A stretch of 64,000 bases of DNA from Paenibacillus pabuli (lineage in GTDB: Bacteria > Bacillota > Bacilli > Paenibacillales > Paenibacillaceae). Under the pieces are notes generated by a model. The model made no database searches, had not been told where the DNA came from, and saw only the letters and a list, made by a program, of their open reading frames with translations. The DNA is taken from assembly GCF_023101145.1 (NCBI RefSeq), contig NZ_CP073714.1, forward strand, positions 2,046,001-2,110,000, given 5' to 3'. This document shows positions 46,133 through 54,178 of the stretch, piece after piece; the stretch's first letter is position 1; each line of letters begins with the position of its first letter. Made by a program: the position numbers and the translations under genes.

Positions 46133-46161
46133 TTGCTATTTCGAGCGATTTTGCATATAAT
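46133..46161 (+). promoter_or_regulatory. Promoter of the pheST operon
   Basis: TTGCTA (46133-46138), a 17-base spacer and TATAAT (46156-46161). Confidence 0.75.
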
Positions 46162-46199
46162 AATGGACGATCATCAGTATAATTTGAAGGTTTTCTGAC

Positions 46200-46491
46200 A
46201 TGCAAACGTGATGATGGAGACAAGTAAGCAGTGCCTCTGGACAGGGAGGAAGCGCCGTGGATTGAGAGCGTTTCTGTAGAACAAGGCTGCTGAAATTCAC
46301 TCCGGAGCGGTTCCCTGAACCATATCTTGCGATTCGTCGCAGGAGTTATTAGGGGTTAACGGTTAACGGTCGTTATTCCGTATAGAGTGAGGCAAACATG
46401 TTGCAGGCCGGAAGGGCCGGGCAGCACTGAATGTCTAACAAGGGTGGTACCACGGTCTTTTCGTCCCTTTAGGGAGAGAAGGCCTTTTTTT
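46200..46491 (+). promoter_or_regulatory. T-box riboswitch, phenylalanine (UUC) specifier
   Basis: The T-box core AGGGTGGTACCACGG is at 46441-46455. The terminator is GGTCTTTTCGTCCCT (46454-46468) paired with AGGGAGAGAAGGCC (46471-46484) and seven T. The specifier TTC at 46296-46298, followed by A, aligns with CTC in the leucine leader. Uncharged tRNA-Phe should allow read-through into pheS. Confidence 0.93.
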
Positions 46492-46525
46492 GTTGCATTT
46501 AACCACATAAAGGGGGCATTTACAC

Positions 46526-47560
46526 ATGAAAGAACGTTTGGAGGCATTAAAGATCGAAGCGCTGGAACAACTGTCTGGCGTGAATGATCCACAGACGCTG
46601 AGTGATCTGCGTGTAAAGTATTTGGGGAAAAAGGGTGCGCTGACCGAGATTTTGCGCGGCATGGGTGCGCTTAGTGCAGAGGAACGTCCTATGATTGGTC
46701 AGGTTGCCAATGATGTTCGCGGCGCGATTGAAGAAGTCATTGACAGCAAGCAAGAGCAATTCCAGAAGGAAGAGACGGCGAAACGCCTGCAATCCGAAAA
46801 AATCGATGTGACCCTGCCGGGACGTCGCGGACGTCAAGGCGGATTGCATCCACTGACCAAAGTGGTCCAGGAAATCGAAGATATTTTCATCGGTATGGGA
46901 TACCGCGTAGCAGAAGGTCCTGAGGTTGAAATGGATTATTACAACTTCGAGGCACTGAATCTGCCCAAGAACCACCCGGCGCGTGATATGCAGGATTCCT
47001 TCTATGTAACAGAAGACCTGTTGATGCGTACACATACGTCACCGGTTCAGGTTCGAACCATGCAAAGCATGAAAGGTGAGGTGCCTGTTAAAGTCATCTG
47101 TCCGGGGAAAGTATACCGTCGTGACGATGATGATGCAACGCATTCGTTCCAGTTCAATCAGGTTGAGGGCCTGGTCATCAGCGAGAATATTCGCATGAGC
47201 GACCTGAAAGGCACCCTGCTGCAATTCGTACGCGAGATGTTCGGTTCGCACACCGAAATTCGTCTCCGTCCAAGCTTCTTCCCGTTCACCGAGCCAAGTG
47301 CTGAAGTGGATGTCACTTGTGTGCAATGTGGTGGCAGCGGCTGCCGGGTATGCAAACAGACGGGCTGGCTTGAGATTTTGGGCGGCGGTATGGTTCACCC
47401 GAAAGTGCTTGAGATGGGTGGATATGATCCGGAGAAATACAGCGGGTTTGCATTCGGAATGGGTGTAGAGCGTATTGCTATGTTGAAATACGGCATTGAT
47501 GATATTCGTCATTTCTACAACAGTGATATGGCGTTCCTGAAACAATTCGGACGGCTGTAA
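46526..47560 (+). CDS. pheS: Phenylalanyl-tRNA synthetase, alpha subunit
   Basis: A 344-residue catalytic class II synthetase subunit. The N-terminal coiled coil (about 1-90) binds tRNA. Motif 2 is in [22 protein letters not shown], and motif 3 in [18 protein letters not shown] near residue 312. [18 protein letters not shown] segment near 270-286 has four cysteines, usual in this subunit. The ATG at 46526 follows AAAGGGGGC. It forms the alpha2-beta2 enzyme with pheT, 72 bases downstream. Confidence 0.97.
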   Translation: MKERLEALKIEALEQLSGVNDPQTLSDLRVKYLGKKGALTEILRGMGALSAEERPMIGQVANDVRGAIEEVIDSKQEQFQKEETAKRLQSEKIDVTLPGRRGRQGGLHPLTKVVQEIEDIFIGMGYRVAEGPEVEMDYYNFEALNLPKNHPARDMQDSFYVTEDLLMRTHTSPVQVRTMQSMKGEVPVKVICPGKVYRRDDDDATHSFQFNQVEGLVISENIRMSDLKGTLLQFVREMFGSHTEIRLRPSFFPFTEPSAEVDVTCVQCGGSGCRVCKQTGWLEILGGGMVHPKVLEMGGYDPEKYSGFAFGMGVERIAMLKYGIDDIRHFYNSDMAFLKQFGRL

Positions 47561-47632
47561 TTACCGAACCAGCATACAGGGCGAACGCCCTTCATTTGCA
47601 ACACCAATTCATAGATTAGGAAGTGAACGTCC

Positions 47633-50086
47633 ATGAGAGTATCGACAGATTGGCTGTCTGATTATATTACGCTGGAAGGCGTGGAGCCGCAGGAGTTGGC
47701 TGAGAAAATCACCCGTGCGGGGATTGAGATTGATGTAGTGGAGAACCGGAACCAGGGCGTGAACAAAGTGGTTGTCGGTTACGTGAAGAGCAAGGAGAAG
47801 CACCCTGACGCTGACAAGCTGAATGTATGTGTGATTGATGCCGGACAGGAAGAAGATCTGCAGATCGTATGTGGTGCGAAAAATGTGGATGCTGGTCAAA
47901 AGGTAGTCGTTGCCCTAGTGGGAGCGAAGCTCCCTGGCGGACTCGATATCAAAAAAGCCAAGCTGCGGGGCGTTGTATCCCTTGGCATGATCTGCTCTGC
48001 GAAAGAACTGGGCATGAACGACAAGTTGCTGCCGAAGGACCAACAGGAAGGCATCCTCGTTCTGCCAGCACAAACGGAAGTGGGTACGCCAATCAGCCAA
48101 GTACTTGGTCTTGATGATCATGTTCTTGAACTGGACCTGACACCGAACCGTTCCGACTGCCTCAGCATGCTTGGTGCAGCTTATGAGGTAGGTGCAATTC
48201 TCGGTCGTGAAGTGAAGCTGCCTGATCCCAAAGAGCGGCTGGTCGAAATCAGTGATGCAGCTGCGAATCATATCTCGGTTGAGATTACAGCTACAGAACA
48301 ATGCAGTCACTATGCAGCCCGCTATGTAACTGGGATCAAGCTCGGGGCTTCCCCGCAGTGGATGCAAAATCGTTTGATGGCCGCTGGCATCCGTCCGATC
48401 AATAATATCGTTGACATCACGAACTATGTCATGCTGGAATACGGACAACCGCTGCATGCATTTGATGCAGATAAGCTGGAGAAGGGCCACATTGAAGTGC
48501 GGATGGCCAAAGAAGGCGAAACGATCGTGACGTTGGATAGCCAGGAGCGCAAGCTGGAGCCGCATATGCTGCTCATTACTGATGGCGTTAAACCTGTAGC
48601 CATCGCGGGTGTTATGGGTGGCGAGAATTCCGAGGTAACGGAAACCACAGTGAACCTGTTGCTGGAATCCGCCAAGTTCGATGGCGGAACCGTTCGGAAA
48701 ACGTCGCGCCAACTGGGGCTGCGTTCCGAAGCAAGCATGCGTTTTGAGAAAGAAGTTGATCCGGCTGCTGTCATTACGGCATTGAACCGTGCGGCCGAAT
48801 TGATTCAGCGTTATGCGGAAGGTGAAGTTCATCAGGGGATCGTGGAAGCTGGAACAGCCGCAGCGGATAAACATGTTGTGCAGCTGTCGCTGGATAAACT
48901 GAATCGCTATCTGGGAACCGATTTGTCTCTGCTTGAAGTGAAAACCATCTTCGCTCGTTTGCACTTTGCGTGTGGTGATGCGCAGCAGGGAGTGCTTGAT
49001 GTTGAAGTACCTAGCCGCAGAGGGGATATTACACTTGATGTGGATCTGTTTGAAGAGGTTGCCCGTCTGTTCGGATACGACAATATTCCAACCACGTTGA
49101 TCGAAGGACCAACAACACCGGGTGCTTACACACATGCACAAGCGATGCGCCGTACGATTCGTGGCCTGTTCGCAGGTAGTGGCTGGCAGGAAATGATTAG
49201 TTATTCGTTCGTACACCCAGATAAAGTATCCTTGTTCCCTGCTCTTACAGGAGGCAGTAAAGCCGTTAAGTTGGCTATGCCAATGAGTGAGGATCGCAGC
49301 GTGCTTCGTAAGAGTATCTTGCCACAAATGTTGGATGCAACAGTGTATAACATGAACCGCAAGCATGATTCACTGGCTGTATTTGAAGTAGGCAGTGTAT
49401 TCTTCACCGAAGAAGAAAATCTGACGAAGCAGCCGCATGAAATTCCGGTCCTGAGCTTGTTGCTCACCGGAAACCGTGCATCCCAGCAGTGGAATGTGGG
49501 AGCAGAGAAAGTGGACTTCTTTGATCTAAAAGGTGCACTTGAGAACCTGTTCGCATATGTAGGCCTGGAGCAGCGCATTCGCCTGGTGGCAGATAGTCCG
49601 GAAGGCTTCCACCCTGGTCGTTCCGCATCGGTATACCTTGAAGCAAAAGATGGCGGAGAGGGCAAACTGATTGGTACGATGGGTCAATTGCATCCTGAAC
49701 TGCAACAGCAATATGACTTGAACGATGTGTACCTCGCAGAGATTGGACTTGAAGCCATCTATAGTGAAGCAGATACGGATATCCGTTATCGTGAGCTTCC
49801 GCGTTTCCCTGCAGTTGAGCGGGATATCGCGGTTGTTGTAAGTAAACATATTGAAGCTGGGGATATGCTGCGTGCAATCCGTGAGTCTGCCGGTGAGCTG
49901 CTGCAAACCGTACAGGTATTCGACGTGTTCACAGGCAGCAAATTGGGTGAAGACAAGAAGAGCGTAGCGATGGCTCTCGTTTATCGCAACCGTGAACGCA
50001 CATTGACGGATGAGGAAATTACCGAGGTTCATGCTCGTGTTGTTGCTCGTCTGGAGGAGCAATTTGGAGCCGAATTGCGTAAATAG
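47633..50086 (+). CDS. pheT: Phenylalanyl-tRNA synthetase, beta subunit
   Basis: An 817-residue subunit that carries editing and tRNA-binding functions. An EMAP-like tRNA-binding domain lies at about 40-150 (VVGYVKSKEKHPDADKL), then B3/B4 editing, B5, the inactive catalytic-like core, and a C-terminal anticodon-binding (FDX-ACB) domain from about 725 (RELPRFPAVERDIAVVV). The length is typical for Bacillales. The ATG at 47633 follows TAGGAAGTG. It is the second and last gene of the T-box operon, followed by a terminator. Confidence 0.97.
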   Translation: MRVSTDWLSDYITLEGVEPQELAEKITRAGIEIDVVENRNQGVNKVVVGYVKSKEKHPDADKLNVCVIDAGQEEDLQIVCGAKNVDAGQKVVVALVGAKLPGGLDIKKAKLRGVVSLGMICSAKELGMNDKLLPKDQQEGILVLPAQTEVGTPISQVLGLDDHVLELDLTPNRSDCLSMLGAAYEVGAILGREVKLPDPKERLVEISDAAANHISVEITATEQCSHYAARYVTGIKLGASPQWMQNRLMAAGIRPINNIVDITNYVMLEYGQPLHAFDADKLEKGHIEVRMAKEGETIVTLDSQERKLEPHMLLITDGVKPVAIAGVMGGENSEVTETTVNLLLESAKFDGGTVRKTSRQLGLRSEASMRFEKEVDPAAVITALNRAAELIQRYAEGEVHQGIVEAGTAAADKHVVQLSLDKLNRYLGTDLSLLEVKTIFARLHFACGDAQQGVLDVEVPSRRGDITLDVDLFEEVARLFGYDNIPTTLIEGPTTPGAYTHAQAMRRTIRGLFAGSGWQEMISYSFVHPDKVSLFPALTGGSKAVKLAMPMSEDRSVLRKSILPQMLDATVYNMNRKHDSLAVFEVGSVFFTEEENLTKQPHEIPVLSLLLTGNRASQQWNVGAEKVDFFDLKGALENLFAYVGLEQRIRLVADSPEGFHPGRSASVYLEAKDGGEGKLIGTMGQLHPELQQQYDLNDVYLAEIGLEAIYSEADTDIRYRELPRFPAVERDIAVVVSKHIEAGDMLRAIRESAGELLQTVQVFDVFTGSKLGEDKKSVAMALVYRNRERTLTDEEITEVHARVVARLEEQFGAELRK

Positions 50087-50130
50087 AACATAAGTCAATT
50101 TTTTGAACAAAGATTAGCAGGAATTGCTTG

Positions 50131-50178
50131 AAGTCGCATCGAATCCTTAGCATTAGAGGATCGATGTGACTTTTTTTG
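50131..50178 (+). terminator. Intrinsic terminator after pheT
   Basis: AAGTCGCATCGA (50131-50142) pairs with TCGATGTGACTT (50161-50172), followed by a seven-T run. Confidence 0.92.
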
Positions 50179-50224
50179 TTAAACAGCTTAGAATCAACAT
50201 ACAGACTTGAAGGAGGGCACAACT

Positions 50225-52936
50225 GTGACTACACCTGATCGTACACGCGTCACCGTAGAGATCTACGGGACTTCCTATAAACTGGTTGGCAGCAGTGCCG
50301 ACTATATGAAACAAGTAGCTAACCTGGTAGATGAGCGTATGAGCGCGATCTCCAAGCAAAATTCCCGTCTGGATACTCCGCGTATTGCGGTGCTGGCGGC
50401 TGTACATATGGCTGAACAGTCTCTTCAGACTCATGAAATCCGGAATGAGCTGAAGATGCTGACTGGAGAACGTACAGAACTGAGAAACGAATTGAACCGG
50501 TTGAACGCCATACAAAATGAACATCAGCAGGAATTGGAACGCCGTGACCAAGCACTCGCTGAAGCAACGAAGCTTAAAACTGAGGCGGAACAGGCCATCG
50601 CGAAGCTCCAAAAGGATCAGCAGGCAGAAATAGCCAAGCTGAATACACTACTGGAGCAAGAACGCACTCAGGCAGCAGGTCGTGAGCAAAAGCTTCAGGC
50701 CCAAACTGTTGCTCAGTTAAAGGCCGCGGAAGAGAAGGCGCAGGCGCGACTTAAAGAAGCGGAAGAAAAAGCAGCGAATCAACTCAAGAATGCACAGAAC
50801 CATGCGGCAGCGCAGTTGAAGGAAGCACAGACACGTTCAGCAAATGAGTTGCAGCAAGCCCAGGCCAAAGCTGCTGCACAATACAAGGAACTTCAGGATA
50901 AGATGGCAGCCCAACTGAAAGAAGCGGAAGCTCGGGCCGTGGCAGAACGTCAAAAAATTGAGGTACAGGCCGCACAGCAAATACAAGCAGCGAAGGAACA
51001 AGCAGAAGCTGCAATTTTGTCTGAATTGGAACAAGCGGAGGCCCAATTGCAAAAAGCGCAGGAAGAAGCGCAGCTTCAATACCGTGAACTTCAATCTGAA
51101 ATGGAACAACGCTTACAGCAGGCAGAGCAAGCTGCCGCGAAACAGGTTCAAGAATTGACTGAAAAGGCAAAAGAAGAACAAGCCGCACTGCATCAACAAG
51201 CAGAGCAGAAGCGACTGGCTGAGATTGAACAGCTGAATGCAACGTTCAAGGAGTCATCCGAACAGGCTGAATTGGAATGGATGGAAAAAGAAGCGGCTTA
51301 TGAGGAACAGCTTCAGCAAATCCAAGAAGCAGCCCGAGCTCAGGCTAGCGAAGCCGCAGTTTCTGCCGAGACTTTGTTGCAGGAAGAACGAAGCAAGCTG
51401 AAACACCAATTGGAAGAAGAACGTAAACAAGCCAAGTCGCGTTTAACTGATGTTGAAAGTCAATTAGCCGAGGTGCGTCAGCAGCTCAAAAACGCTCAGG
51501 AGGTTGTTGTAGATCAAGAGCAACAGCTCCAACAAGAACGTAGTCAATCTGAAAAGCTGCGCAATGAACAAGCCGGATACAAACAGGAGCAGGATGCTCA
51601 GATTCGTCGAATTACGGAATTGGAGCAGCAGCTGGAACAATTAAAAGCTGATAGTGCTCTGCTGACTGAACAACTCCGCAACGCAGAAGCTGAGGCTGAA
51701 CATTTCCGGGAAGCGGAACAGCAATGGAAACAGCAGTATAACGAGACCGTTGAACGTGAATCTTCTCTGACAGCACAGCTACGAAAAGTACAGGATCAGC
51801 ACGGTCAACTTGAACAGGAAATCAAGAAACTCCGTGAAGCCGAAGTGAAATCCGAGGTTGAGCAGCGCAGGCTGCAAAAAGTGCTTGAGCAGGCCCATGC
51901 GGCAGTACGCACATTACAACATGAACTTGGTGCACTGACGCAGAGTGAGCAGTCCTGGAAAGAGCAGGCTGAACAACGTCTGATCGAGATCGGGGAATTG
52001 GAGACACAAGTGCTTGAAGCTGCAGAACAGAATGAAACGTTGGAGTCAGGTGTACAGTCTCTTCATGATGAATTATCCGTTGTTAAAGAAGAAGCTCGTC
52101 ACGCCAGCGAAGAAGCAGAACGTTATATGGCGCAAGCAGATCGTTTGGAGCTGCAACAGAAAGAGCTTGATGTTGAGTTGAATGATGCACGTGAAGAACT
52201 GAACAAGCTGCAGGAAAATTATAAACAAATCCGCAAGGATTATGGTGATGCTCTGCAGCGCGAAGAGGACTATACTCGCAAGCTGAATGAGATGAGCGAA
52301 GAAAAGAAAGAAATCGTGCGTGCGCTTGAAGAATCTAGGCAGCATGCCAATCAGCTATCTGCGCGGATTGATGATCAAGGCAGTTTACTGACTCAGACAG
52401 AAGAAGAAGCGCTTGAGTGGCAGATTAAGTATGAAGAATTGTCTGCCAAACAGGCAGAGCTCTCCTCTCGCCTTCAAGAGCTGACCGCGCGGGAGGTTGA
52501 GCTGAAATCCAGAGTAGAACAAGCGGAACAACAAGATCAGGTTTGGCAACGTCGTGCTGATGAATGGGCGGCTCAGGAACAGTCCTGGCAAGATCGATGG
52601 GCTGCACTGGAGAATGAATTGAATCTCTGGCAGAAAGAAAGTGCTGCCAGTGTGGAGAAGCTAGAAGAGCTGGAACATGAGCGGCAGCAGCTTGCCCAGC
52701 AGCGTGCAGAAGCGATCGAAGAAAAGCAGACGATGGAAAATGAACTGCTGGAGATTGGAGAGCGGTATGAACTCGCGGCCAATCAGTTGCGTTTGCTGCA
52801 GGTTGAACGTGAGATGGAGCAGGAGAAGGCGGAGCAACTGAATACGGATTACCGCCAATTGCGGGATGAATATACGAAATTGCAGACGGAATATAACGAA
52901 TGGATTGAATTGATTGAGCAGGATCAGACCAGTTGA
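50225..52936 (+). CDS. zapA: Giant ZapA-domain protein with a long coiled-coil extension
   Basis: A 903-residue protein. Residues 1-90 are a ZapA domain (TPDRTRVTVEIYGTSYKLVG, then SADYMKQVANLVDERM and a helix), which normally makes up the whole 85-residue FtsZ-bundling protein. The following 800 residues are an uninterrupted Gln/Glu/Ala-rich coiled coil with several near-repeats (QLKEAEARA-type, EEKAQARLKEAEEKAANQLK). No membrane segment is present. I start it at GTG 50225, 8 bases after AAGGAGGG; the TTG at 50207 lies upstream of that site. The position after pheST matches B. subtilis zapA (yshA). The frame is intact, so the fusion is not a simple annotation error. Role: probably Z-ring cross-linking over a longer reach (inference). 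Confidence 0.88.
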   Translation: MTTPDRTRVTVEIYGTSYKLVGSSADYMKQVANLVDERMSAISKQNSRLDTPRIAVLAAVHMAEQSLQTHEIRNELKMLTGERTELRNELNRLNAIQNEHQQELERRDQALAEATKLKTEAEQAIAKLQKDQQAEIAKLNTLLEQERTQAAGREQKLQAQTVAQLKAAEEKAQARLKEAEEKAANQLKNAQNHAAAQLKEAQTRSANELQQAQAKAAAQYKELQDKMAAQLKEAEARAVAERQKIEVQAAQQIQAAKEQAEAAILSELEQAEAQLQKAQEEAQLQYRELQSEMEQRLQQAEQAAAKQVQELTEKAKEEQAALHQQAEQKRLAEIEQLNATFKESSEQAELEWMEKEAAYEEQLQQIQEAARAQASEAAVSAETLLQEERSKLKHQLEEERKQAKSRLTDVESQLAEVRQQLKNAQEVVVDQEQQLQQERSQSEKLRNEQAGYKQEQDAQIRRITELEQQLEQLKADSALLTEQLRNAEAEAEHFREAEQQWKQQYNETVERESSLTAQLRKVQDQHGQLEQEIKKLREAEVKSEVEQRRLQKVLEQAHAAVRTLQHELGALTQSEQSWKEQAEQRLIEIGELETQVLEAAEQNETLESGVQSLHDELSVVKEEARHASEEAERYMAQADRLELQQKELDVELNDAREELNKLQENYKQIRKDYGDALQREEDYTRKLNEMSEEKKEIVRALEESRQHANQLSARIDDQGSLLTQTEEEALEWQIKYEELSAKQAELSSRLQELTAREVELKSRVEQAEQQDQVWQRRADEWAAQEQSWQDRWAALENELNLWQKESAASVEKLEELEHERQQLAQQRAEAIEEKQTMENELLEIGERYELAANQLRLLQVEREMEQEKAEQLNTDYRQLRDEYTKLQTEYNEWIELIEQDQTS

Positions 52937-53036
52937 TGATTACGTCATAACTGGAATCCTGGACAGCGCACTCTTGTACAATTTGTTATAATGAAGAAAG
53001 AGCTCCCGTCGGTACGGGGGCTCCTTGTCTTGAACA

Positions 53037-53420
53037 TTATTCTTCTACAATAATTTTGGAGATCATACTGCCGTGACCGCTTCCGCAGTAGACTGAACAG
53101 GACATTTCGAATTCCCCTGTTTTGTCAGGAGTAATTACTTTCGAACTGTTCTTGATATCCAGCCGAAGGTTCAGTTCAGGCACGAGAACGCCATGATTGC
53201 CGTTTGTATTCTCATAGACAATTTTAACCGGTACACCTTTTTTCAAATGATATTCAGGTTGGTCAAATTCATAGTTGCTTGCTTTGATTACCAGTTCTTC
53301 GCTTGCAGTTACGCCCGAATCGGACTCGTCGTTGGATTCTGCGGATTGTCCAGTTCCTCCACATGCAGCAAGGACCAGAATTAACATACAAGCGGCAAGC
53401 CATGCCATGCTTTTCTTCAT
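53037..53420 (-). CDS. Cupredoxin lipoprotein with a CuA-type site
   Basis: A 127-residue lipoprotein. The signal peptide ends in LAAC (Cys20 lipidated), then a Ser/Glu/Asp-rich tether, then a cupredoxin domain resembling cytochrome c oxidase subunit II. The copper motif is complete, CSVYCGSGHGSM (CX3CX3HX2M), with an upstream His in NGNHGVLVPEL. It would face the outer side of the membrane and could carry electrons or copper. No oxidase subunits are adjacent, so it is not simply part of a cox operon. I start it at ATG 53420, 6 bases after AGGAGG; the ATG at 53423 is closer than usual and the reading to 53495 has no site. Confidence 0.85.
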   Translation of the reverse strand: MKKSMAWLAACMLILVLAACGGTGQSAESNDESDSGVTASEELVIKASNYEFDQPEYHLKKGVPVKIVYENTNGNHGVLVPELNLRLDIKNSSKVITPDKTGEFEMSCSVYCGSGHGSMISKIIVEE

Positions 53421-53550
53421 CATTTGCCTCCTTAAAAAGCGTGATATGGATAAAATTTGAATGATTTCTCCAGTCATCATACCGCATATTAACAATGCCT
53501 GTACATGCTGCCTATGTCGTTTTTTTGAACATCAGCAATGTACGTAATCT

Positions 53551-53594
53551 AAAAAAATAAACCTCATCAGGCGTTTAAGCCATCAGAGGTTTAG
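53551..53594 (-). terminator. Terminator of the holin-like gene
   Basis: On the minus strand AAACCTC and GAGGTTT bracket an imperfect inner stem, followed by ATTTTTTT. It lies 31 bases past the stop of the gene at 53625. Confidence 0.7.
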
Positions 53595-53624
53595 GGAAAG
53601 CCTATGGGAGGAACACGTTGGAGC

Positions 53625-53990
53625 CTATGCGTGATCTTTGGATCTTCTTCCGGCATCAAAAGGGGTGGAAACCGGGATGAACAGATCAATGATCCCAATG
53701 ACCAATGCAGCCAAAACAGCACCAAGCAGACTGACATGCACATGATCAACGATATATTGACCAATCCAGATCACCAGTGCACTGACGATGAAGCCGACAA
53801 TACCACGGCCAAAAGGATTAACCCTTTTACCGAAGATGCCTTCAATAACCCAGCCAAGCAGAGCAATAACCAGAGCGAGCATCAGTGCGCTCCAGAAACC
53901 GCCGACGGTGAAACCGGGTACGATCCAGCTGACGACCATTAATACAATCGCGGCGATGATAAATCGCACGACATGTCCCAGAAAATTCAT
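53625..53990 (-). CDS. Phage-holin-like small membrane protein (YvlD family)
   Basis: A 121-residue protein with four hydrophobic helices and the family motif WVIEGIFGKRVNPFGRGIVGFIVSALVIW in its middle (DUF360/YvlD). B. subtilis YvlD belongs to an envelope-stress-related operon, and the family's biochemical role is not established. I start it at ATG 53990 behind AAGGAGG (54001-54007); the in-frame reading to 54095 has no site. It lies with the CuA lipoprotein on the minus strand between zapA and mutS2. Confidence 0.85.
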   Translation of the reverse strand: MNFLGHVVRFIIAAIVLMVVSWIVPGFTVGGFWSALMLALVIALLGWVIEGIFGKRVNPFGRGIVGFIVSALVIWIGQYIVDHVHVSLLGAVLAALVIGIIDLFIPVSTPFDAGRRSKDHA

Positions 53991-54178
53991 GGCGTTATAC
54001 CTCCTTTTTTCAGATCGGATTGAGCATTGTACATCCTGTTCAGTTGGCGAGGTTGCACAATCCTGACACCTGTAGTTTGCGGCGCTATGTTGCAAGTTAT
54101 GTATGGAAGGATTCGTTAAATAGCGCTAGAAAGTTTCTTTCGTTATAATACAGTTATAGTTTGGAAGGAGTTGTACAC

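Noticed and set aside
46387-46587. 66-codon frame before pheS
   Set aside because: It runs through the phenylalanine T-box core and terminator and into pheS out of frame.
47915-49366. 483-codon open frame antisense to pheT
   Set aside because: It is a long shadow frame with His/Gln/Cys-rich composition and no ribosome site; pheT is certain.
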